Source of the DNA: Terfezia claveryi
Lineage: Eukaryota > Ascomycota > Pezizomycetes > Pezizales > Pezizaceae
Direction: 5' to 3'
Assembly: GCA_015179025.1 (NCBI GenBank)
Contig: WHUX01000248.1
Location: forward strand, 1-64,000
DNA: 64,000 nucleotides
Every line of letters starts with the position of its first letter. The stretch's first letter is position 1. The position numbers were made by a program, and so were the translations under genes. Below, in pieces: positions 57,000-64,000 of this stretch. The notes below the pieces were generated by a model that did no database searches, had not been told where the DNA came from, and was given only the letters and a program-made list of their open reading frames with translations.

Positions 57000-57660
57000 C
57001 GTGGAATGTTTGCCGCATGCGGCCTGTGTTCCCGCATTGCGGCGGCCAGTAACCGCTTAATAAGACTGCGGGGACATGGCTATTAGAGAATCTCACAACT
57101 CATGTAGCGCACTTTGATCCTAGTAAGCACGAAAGTACAGAATAAGAGGTTTTGCAAACTCTGATTGATATCTCTTTTTAGTAAGCAGCAACCTGCAATG
57201 ACAGACAAACATGGCAGATGACTCGGGCATGCTTATGTTGGGGGTACTGCTAGTGGGGCAGTATATGAAGGCGGAATCTTTCGATGATGAAGAAGAAGAT
57301 AATAATAGGCCACCTCTATATCTTGGGTGGGCTGTTCTGATACTAGGTCGGTAGGAAATGGGGTTTGTGACATTTTTGATACGTGTAGTATATGTACTAA
57401 AATATATATAAGTATATGTATACGTAATGTTTGAATTATTTGGTACACATAAGGCATTTTGATACTAATATACAAAGGCTAACTATCTTCAGATATTTGT
57501 TGTGGACAATAATGCTAAGATCCTCCGATATCGTCCATAGATTTCTGCTTGACATCGATGTCAAGTTGATATCTTTTTATCTCTATCAGTCTTAAGCATA
57601 AACCTGGCAGGTGCATTAGCTAGTCTGGTTGCTGTAGTTACTGTCAATTTTACAAGGGTG
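57000..57660. other. Stretch with no recognised gene, one short ORF
   Basis: About 660 bp between the array and the next repeat. A short ATG ORF at 57211-57354 codes 47 residues with an acidic run (SFDDEEEDNN). It is unrecognised and may be a gene fragment. Segment 57480-57540 resembles 50345-50390, a dispersed repeat. Confidence 0.4.
57211..57354 (+). CDS. Short hypothetical ORF
   Basis: 47 codons from ATG 57211 to TAG 57352-57354. The N-terminus is hydrophobic (MLMLGVLLVGQYM), followed by SFDDEEEDNN and a hydrophobic end. I see no homologue in the window and no flanking transposon ends. It could be the N-terminal relic of a larger gene or chance. Confidence 0.2.
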   Translation: MADDSGMLMLGVLLVGQYMKAESFDDEEEDNNRPPLYLGWAVLILGR

Positions 57661-58208
57661 CAAAACCTCTCTATTCCATTTCGCTCAGGTTTGTTTCCAG
57701 ACGTTTTTCAGCGACACCAACAATCCAAAGCTTGGTGAAGGTTTCAGTTGCTGACAAAACGTCTGTAGCAAGATGGAAGGGTCTCAAGCAAAATATGCTA
57801 ATAATTATACTATCTTATAAAGGAAAAGCAGCAGCATAGATATCTAGCTGTTTTAGAAAGCAGAAAAGAGGCTCGTTATGACGAGGTATTACTACATCTA
57901 TTCCCGTCTATTCCTATTTACAATTCCCATAGCTTATATCTATTTACAATGTCTTCAACATGAACACTTGTCAGACTACCCAATGTGACCTGTACATGAT
58001 TAGCCCATTCTTCCATTCACTGACTTTGTACTATATTGTCATCTAGTTTAAAATGATCTATCAACTCATATACTGAATAGAGCTGCTGTTGTACCTGCTC
58101 AAAGCTTTCTTGTACTCGACTAATAATATTTGCTCTCTCAGTATTTCACCCACTATACTCATTTTCAACCCACACAGTGCCCATAGTCTCATATACTTCC
58201 ATACCACA

Positions 58209-60624
58209 CATTAGCAAAAATAATATTTGCGTTCTATGCGTCAGACGCATGTAACGCATGGGACGATAACTCAAAATCAGGACGCCAATGCTTGTTGCGC
58301 TACCGTCCTGATGCACTGGGACGTTGCTCACATGTCTGGGACGCAACACCAATTTTTGGCAGTTGCACTCGTGTCTAGGACGCACTGTAACATTGATCAC
58401 ACACCTGGGACGCAACATCAATGCTGGGCAGTTGCTCTCACATCTGGGACGCACTGGCACGTTGCCCCCTCGCCTGGGACGCAACACCAATGCTGGGCAG
58501 TTGCTCCCGCATCTGGGATGCACTGGGATGTTGTCCCCGTGCCTGGGACGCAAGCATATATGCAACCTTTGTCCCGATGCACTTTGAAACACAACCCGCT
58601 TACAACTTGCATCTGCTACGTGATTATACCAGCCAGCTATGTAGTCGGGTTTGCAACCTTTGCATATGCATGCAGCAGAAATATTCATTATATTCGCCAA
58701 TTATTATATACACAGAGAGGTATTTAGCAATAGATATGTACACGGAACATTTGTGCAGCAACACTCGCTCTAACCCTTGGCCTAACCTTCGCTCTAACTC
58801 TCGTTGTATCCATCGCTCTAACTCTCGCTCTAATGCTCTCTCTAATACTCGCTGTAATACGCTGGGAATAATGAGCAAAGGGAAAAAGCGCAGGGAAGGG
58901 AAGTATATATATAGGAAAACCATAGTTGCCAAGGCCGACTGCTAAGGCCGACAATTTAGACTTTCCGAAGACAATGAGATAAGGGATAATAAGAGAAGTG
59001 GTACGACAGTGATCAACGGCGCTCAGCCCCACGTACTACTCAATGCCTGGCGTGGTAATAGTCATATTGGGAAATCGTAGTCGTGGTACTGCGACCGAGA
59101 CAAGTACTGCGGAGTTCTCGCTTTGTAATATATCTCGTAGGAATTCATGCATGCGCGGGCTTATATAAGTATATATATGCGAGAAATCCATGCATTCGCT
59201 ATATATATATATGCGAGAAATCCATGCATTCGCGCGCTTATATATATATATATGCGAGAAACTCGTGCTTTTGGAGACTTATATATATATATACGAGAAA
59301 CTCGTGGTTTTGGAGACATATATATATATGTGCGAGAAACTCGTGCTTTTGAAAACATATATATATATATGCAAGAAGCTCGTGCTTTTGGAGACATATA
59401 TATATATATATGCGAGAAACTCGTGCTTTTGGAGACTTATATATATATGCAAGAAACTCGTGCTTTTGGAAACATATATATATATGTGCAAGAAACTCGT
59501 GCTTTTGGAGACATATATATATATATGCGAGAAATCCATACATTCGCAGACTTATATATAGATATGTAAGAAACTCGTGCTTTTGGAGACATATATATAT
59601 ATGTGGGAGAAACTCGTGCTTTTGGAGACTTATATATATATATGCGAGAAACTCGTGCTTTTGGAGACATATATATATATGTGCGAGAAACTCGTGCTTT
59701 CGGATACTTATATATATATGCCCGTGAATGCATGAATTCCTACGGGATATATCACAAAGCATGAACTCTACAGTACTTGTCTCAGTTGCAGTACCACGAC
59801 TACGATTTCCCAATATGACTATTACCATGCCAGGCATTGAGTAGTACGGCACCCACGTGCGAATAGGGGGCTGAGCGCCGTTGATCACTGTCGTGCCACT
59901 TCTCTTATTATCCCTTATCTCATTGTCTTCGGAAAGTCTAAATTGTTGGCCTTAGCGGTCGGCCTTCGCAACTATGGTTTTCCTGTATATATACTTCCCT
60001 TCCCCGCGCTTTTTCCCTTTGCTCATTATTCCCAGCATATTACAGCGAGTATTAGAGAGAGCATTAGAGCGAGATTTAGAGCGAGAGTTAGAGTGAGAGT
60101 TAGAGCGATGGATACAACGAGAGTTAGAGCGAAGGTTTGGCCAAGGGTTAGAGCGAGTGTTGCTGCACAAATGTTCCGTGTACATATCTATTGCTAAATA
60201 CCTCTCTGTGTATATAATAATTGGCGAATACAATGAATATTTCTGCTGTATGCATATTCAAAGGTTGCAAACCCGGCTACATAGCTGGCTAGTGTAAGAA
60301 TGTAGCAGATGCAAGCTGTAAGCGGGTTGTATTTCCAAGTGCGTCGGGACAAAGGTTGCATGTATGCTTACATCCCTGGTACGGGGCCAACATCCCAGTG
60401 CATCCCAGATGCGAGATCAACTGCCCAGCATTGGTGTTGCGTCCTAGGCGAGGGGGCAACGTTCCAGTGCGTCCCAGATGCGAGAGCAACTGCCCAGCAT
60501 TGGTATTGCGTTACAGGCGAGGGGGCAACGTTCTAGTGCATTCAGACGCACAGGACGCACAGGATGCAAACTCGCGTCCGGACGCTTGGTGGTACGTTCT
60601 AATGCACATTTTTTTTTGCTGATG
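58209..60624. mobile_element. Foldback TIR element H in the MULE
   Basis: The left end CATTAGCAAAAATAATATTTG and the right end ...TTTTTTTTGCTGATG are inverted and match G's termini. The flanks are CA (58207-58208 and 60625-60626), and the uninterrupted site is seen in J2 (reverse of 63320-63350). Almost the whole element is an inverted repeat: arms about 58209-59160 and about 59740-60624. Each has GGGACGCA-type repeats, a CTCTAA(C/T)-array and a module shared with N1/N2, around a central array. No transposase is present. Confidence 0.85.
59160..59740. repeat. 36-38 bp array at the centre of H
   Basis: About 14 copies of a TATATATATGCGAGAAACTC GTGCTTTTGGAGAC unit (shown in two parts). They form the loop between H's arms. 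ORFs on both strands (YIYMREIHAF-like, KHEFLAYIYI-like) are products of the repeat. Confidence 0.92.
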
Positions 60625-60629
60625 CACTC

Positions 60630-62550
60630 CTCAAACATCATCAAGTACCCCTTCAACTGCGCTAGAGTCAACACTTTGATTTCAGTATCAAGATGGAAGA
60701 TGTGTCGGTATGGAAGCAAGTATTGTCTGTAAAACTTGCAATAATACCATAAATTTTCATCAAACCTAGGTAACTCCTTTCCTTTCACTATGCGCTCCTT
60801 AACAGCATCAAGCTTATGGGCAAGTAATTTCTGAATAGGAACTGGCAGCTAACCTATTTCTGTATACTGTTTTATACAAACAGCAAGTTTGTGATTTTAG
60901 AAGTGACTTTTGGCCAGTTTAGCTCAGTTGTTAATATCATTCATAGTATCCATGATATTTAAAATTATGCTATAAATTCCATAAGATGCCACTTGCCCTT
61001 TGGATAGCCCTGCACCAGACTTCAGCTTACGATGCCATGCTTCACAGGTGTTTGTAGTAGTGGCTTGAAGGAGGAAAGGGCTATGCTACCGAGCATACAT
61101 TGCCCACTTAGGTGCATTCTGAAGCCAGTAGATACGAACAAATTATTTAGTTTCTTCATCAGCAGCTGCAATTACCTCTTCACATAGCTCACGATTTTTG
61201 ATCTTAGTGAAGCAGTACATAGCATACTTGAGAAGCTAGTATATAAACTTGTAGGTATTAGAGCCAAGTCACTGGAGAAGTATTCAGTTGGAGTGAACTG
61301 AGCAAAGAAGATGAGCTACCTCCTGCTCACCTGCATTGAGACTTGGAAATGCCAGGTGGATTGCATACTGTTTGATTGCAGAATCATTGGTTATAATATA
61401 ATGTGGCTGCCATTTACCTAAATGGACGTTAGTATAAGCTTAATCTAGAATATTCTAGGCTATTCGGAGGTTAGTGGTCTCATATGGCAGGTTCATATAG
61501 AGGGTTCATATAGCAGGTTCATATGGAGAGAGGTTTCACTAAAATTCATACATACTACTGCACCACTGCTTAATATGCCTTAATCCTTCAGCAATAATAT
61601 CTCCATTCACTTGCTCAACAACCAAGTGTATGGTCGGAATCCATATATTATACTCATTACAAACAAGAAATGAGAACATGTTGTGACCCCATCGATTGAG
61701 CTTATGTGTAGTATCAAATTGCATAAAACAGCCTCGCCTTTATAGTATTGAAAGCCTGTAGGATGAGCAAAAACTAATCCTTATCTTTACTCCTTCTTAC
61801 TATTGACTACATGTAGCTGTTCAAATAACCATCCGCATTTCTTTAATAAACTGCAAGTATGAAGAATATTATCCTCAAACAGCTTGCCATGTGGAAGTGC
61901 CTGTAAGTCTGCTGACTCCAATCCCTACTTTAAATTCATAATATCTTTGCTCTATAATGAATTCATTAGCTATATTATACCTCATTAATGAAGAGCCATA
62001 TAAACATTTTCAAAGATAAGCCACCAAGGTCTTTCAGCTACTCAGCACCTTTATGTGTACCAGTACCATGGATAGCATAATAAATCTAAGAAGCAGAGTA
62101 ATTTTTGACTACTTCAAACTTAATATATCCTACTAATATACTTGGTTTTTTTATCCGAAAGCTTTCTTCAATATCATGGGTATGGGTATGTTTATCTAGG
62201 CACTTAATGGTAACAGCTGTGATATCAACTAGACACGAGACCTTAAATTGGACATTGCAAAGGTTGGCATTTTGAATACTACTTTGCCGGCGTTTAATAA
62301 CCTTACCATTAGTATCTGCAACTTGAGCTATACTTGACTTTCTGCTTTTTCAAACTTTGCACTCATATTTCTGAATACGTACTATACCATAAGCTTGCAG
62401 CCACTCTTGCAGAAGCTTTGAATAAACCGAATCCATATATGGCTATATCTCATCAAATATTTGGGGGGTATTGTAACTAGTTTGCTGAGCTCGAACAATA
62501 TAGTATAGTAGTAGAGAGCATCAGCAGAGATTGGCATCATGGCTTCAGTA
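60630..62550. other. No further gene apart from the MULE relic
   Basis: Aside from the minus-strand transposase relic described above I see no other gene or RNA in this 1.9-kb stretch. The plus-strand frames are short. Confidence 0.5.
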
Positions 62551-62760
62551 GACATTTTGATTTGTTGATGGTGATATTGTATAGCTATGATATTGTATAA
62601 CAGAGATATTGTATAGTGGTGATATTGTATAGCGGGAATAGATGTAGGTATGCCTCGTCATGACGAGCCCCTTTTCTGCATTCTAAAACAGCTAGATATC
62701 TATGCTGTTGCTTTTCCTTTTTAAGATAGTAAAATTATTAGTGTATTCTGCTTGAGACCC

Positions 62761-63771
62761 TTCTGATTAAAAATCGTGAGCTATGTGAAGAGGCAATTGC
62801 AGCTGCTGACGAAGAAACTGCAAAATATATTCACACCTACTAGCTTCAGAATGCACCTAAGTGGGCTATATATGCTCGGCAGTATAGCCCTTTTCTTCTT
62901 CAAGCCACTACTACAAATGCCTGTAAGGTATAGCATCACAAGCTGAAGTCTGGTGCAGGGCTATCCAAAGGGCAAGTAGCATTGCATAGAATTTATGACA
63001 TGATTTTAAATATTATGGATGCTGTGAATGATGTTGACAACTAAGCTGAACTAGCTAAAAGTCACTTCCGAAATCGCAAACTTGCTGTTTGTATAAAACA
63101 GTATACAGAAATAGGTTAGCTGCTAGTTCCTATTCTGAAATTACTTGCTCGTGAGCTTAATACTGTTGAGGAGTGTATAGCAAAGAGAAAGGAGTTGGTT
63201 AGGTTTGATGAAAATTTACGGTATTATTACAAGTTTCACAGACAATACTTACTTCCATACTGATACATCTTTCATCTTGATACTAAAATCAAAGTGTTGA
63301 CTCCAGTACAATGAAAGGGGTACTTGATGATGGTTGAGGAGTGTGGTATGAAAGTGTATGAGACTATGGGCACTGTGTAGGTTGAAAATGAGTATAATAG
63401 GCGAAATGCTGAGAGAGCAAATATTATTAGTTAGATATGAGAAAGCTTTAAGTAGGTACAATAGTAACTTTATTCAGCATATGAGTTGATGAATCAGCTT
63501 AACCTAGACGACAATACAGTACAAAGTCAATGAATAGAAGAATAGGCTAATCATGTACAGGTCACATTAGGTAGTCTGACAAGTGTTTGTGCTGAAGATA
63601 TTGTAAATAGACATAGGTCATGGGAATTGTAAATAGGAATAGACGGAAATAGATGTGGTGATGCCTCATCATGACGAGCCCCTTTTCTGCATTCTAAAAC
63701 AGCTAGATATCTATACTGCTGCTTTTCCTTTATAAAATAGTATAATTATTAGCGTGTTCTGCTTGAGACCC
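62761..63771 (+). mobile_element. MULE J2, 3' half with terminal repeat
   Basis: It starts immediately after J1's right end, inside transposase sequence (NRELCEEAIAAADEE on plus), and ends with the same terminal repeat finishing GCTTGAGACCC (63771). It is in opposite orientation to J1, so J1 and J2 lie tail to tail around J1's right terminus. J2's 5' half is not in the window. Confidence 0.72.
62772..63632 (+). pseudogene. MULE transposase C-terminal part (J2)
   Basis: The plus strand reads the C-terminal region homologous to J1's: WAIYARQYSPFLLQATTTN, KLKSGAGLSKGQVALHRIY, FRNRKLAVCIKQYTEIG, LVRFDENLRYYYKFHRQYLLPY, ending ...WEL and TAA 63630-63632. At least seven stops (TAG, TAA, TGA) interrupt it. 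It shows the uninterrupted site where H sits in J1. It is non-functional. Confidence 0.75.
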
Positions 63772-63962
63772 TTCCTACAAAACGTACACACCCGGTAATT
63801 GATCTGCATTACTCTGGTTGCATTAGCTTGTTGGCTTACGTGCTGCAAGGAAGCAGCTCATTCAGCCTTCACTTATGGGTACAATTTACTGTTGTCGTAC
63901 TATTTCTCTCTCGCATTAATTTCATACCTCTTCCTTCTTGTTATACAGACCAAAGTGCCAAA

Positions 63963-64000
63963 ATGGCCACTCCTGCAGTGGTTATCCCCGACGGCCTCAG
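63963..64000 (+). CDS. Possible start of a host gene (partial)
   Basis: ATG 63963 in a good fungal context (CCAAAATGGCC) opens a frame MATPAVVIPDGL that runs off the window. It has higher GC and balanced codons, unlike the AT-rich repeats before it. A pyrimidine-rich tract with TTATACAG just upstream (about 63940) could be a 3' splice site in a leader intron. Only 12 codons are visible, so no function can be given. Confidence 0.3.
   Translation, partial: MATPAVVIPDGL

Larger units (their letters stand above)
57918..62555 (-). pseudogene. MULE transposase, split by H and broken
   Basis: The minus strand starts at ATG 62555 (MSTEAMMPISADALYYYIV). A Cys/His part follows (CNVQFKVSCLVD...CLDKHTHTHD, a FAR1-like finger), then the catalytic region MQFDTTHKLNRWGHNMFSFLV (about 61724), YIITNDSAIKQYA, HLFCAVHS, and the C-terminal region WHRKLKSGAGLSKG. 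Element H interrupts at 60624/58209, and the end ...VEDIVNRYKLWEL is at 57918. Several stops are present. J2 (62772-63632) covers the same C-terminal region without H. MULE assignment rests on the D..D motifs and the long TIRs. Confidence 0.75.
57779..62760 (-). mobile_element. Mutator-like element (MULE) J1, split by H
   Basis: Inverted ends of about 125 bp start GGGTCTCAAGCA on the left (57779) and finish TGCTTGAGACCC on the right (62760). Both contain TAGATATCTAGCTGTTTTAGAA and CTCGT(T/C)ATGACGAG. A minus-strand transposase relic lies between. Element H interrupts it at 58209-60624. Without H it is about 2.56 kb. I could not find a matching 9-bp duplication at the two ends, so an end-to-end rearrangement with J2 is possible. 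Confidence 0.75.

Noticed and set aside
56317..57086. Cys/Gly-rich and Thr-rich ORFs in the GCGGTGG repeat
   Set aside because: Low-complexity translation of a minisatellite, open on several frames at once.
59147..59888. ORFs of up to 216 codons in the H central array
   Set aside because: They are products of a 36-38-bp tandem repeat read on both strands.
57779..62760. 9-bp target duplication for MULE J1
   Set aside because: The bases beside both ends (aagatggaa and ttctgatta) do not match, so no duplication is claimed.

Overview
The window looks like a transposon-dense, gene-poor block from a filamentous fungus, most likely an ascomycete. This is inferred from the element families: chromodomain-carrying Ty3/gypsy retrotransposons, a Fot1/pogo-type DDE transposon and a MULE. 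It also fits the pervasive C-to-T and G-to-A nonsense changes (CAG to TAG, CAA to TAA, CGA to TGA, TGG to TAG or TGA), which resemble repeat-induced point mutation (RIP) or deamination of methylated cytosine. I find no rRNA, tRNA, CRISPR array or clearly intact host gene. A possible host gene may begin in the last 38 bases.

Layout. Bases 1-12641 are an old minus-strand Ty3-like element (A). It is split by a full-length plus-strand element B (314-6526) and by a TA-flanked inverted-repeat element K (7304-10715), which itself contains a second one, L (7868-9448). Bases 12642-21473 are a full-length element C whose gag-pol (14113-20580) is a single frame broken only by nonsense codons. After C comes a fragment of a second C-type copy, C2 (21474-23488 and 41687-43687). 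C2 is split by minus-strand element E (23489-41686, duplication gcagg). E contains a satellite-bearing TIR element G in its 3' LTR, a solo C-type LTR (38623-39301, agagg), and minus-strand element D (29288-37699, gccgt). D's gag is split by a Fot1-like element F (33853-36097, TA). C2 lies in the 3' remnant of another B-type element, M (43688-44969). The chain M > C2 > E > D > F is five levels deep. The duplications around E, D and F are exact; C2's own duplication could not be checked because its 5' end is missing.

From 45 kb on there are few coding relics. The region holds foldback or TIR elements carrying tandem repeats (N1 45295-47292, N2 53496-55539, H 58209-60624), a solo LTR (47482-48156), an inverted pair of about 1-kb arms each coding a small coiled-coil protein (48625-51985), small TA-flanked MITE-like units (52306-53010 and others), a palindromic array (55600-56965), a decayed MULE (57779-62760) split by H, and a second MULE 3' half (62761-63771).

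How parts relate. B, D, E and M are one chromovirus family. In B, D and E gag and pol are in different frames, joined by what looks like a -1 frameshift signal; M preserves only the pol 3' end. B and D carry a candidate Tf1-like self-priming site, decayed in E. C and C2 are a second chromovirus with unusual extra zinc knuckles between RNase H and integrase. F is the only plausible source of transposase for TA-target elements such as L. The other TIR elements carry no visible transposase. All coding regions of the mobile elements are degenerate in this copy.
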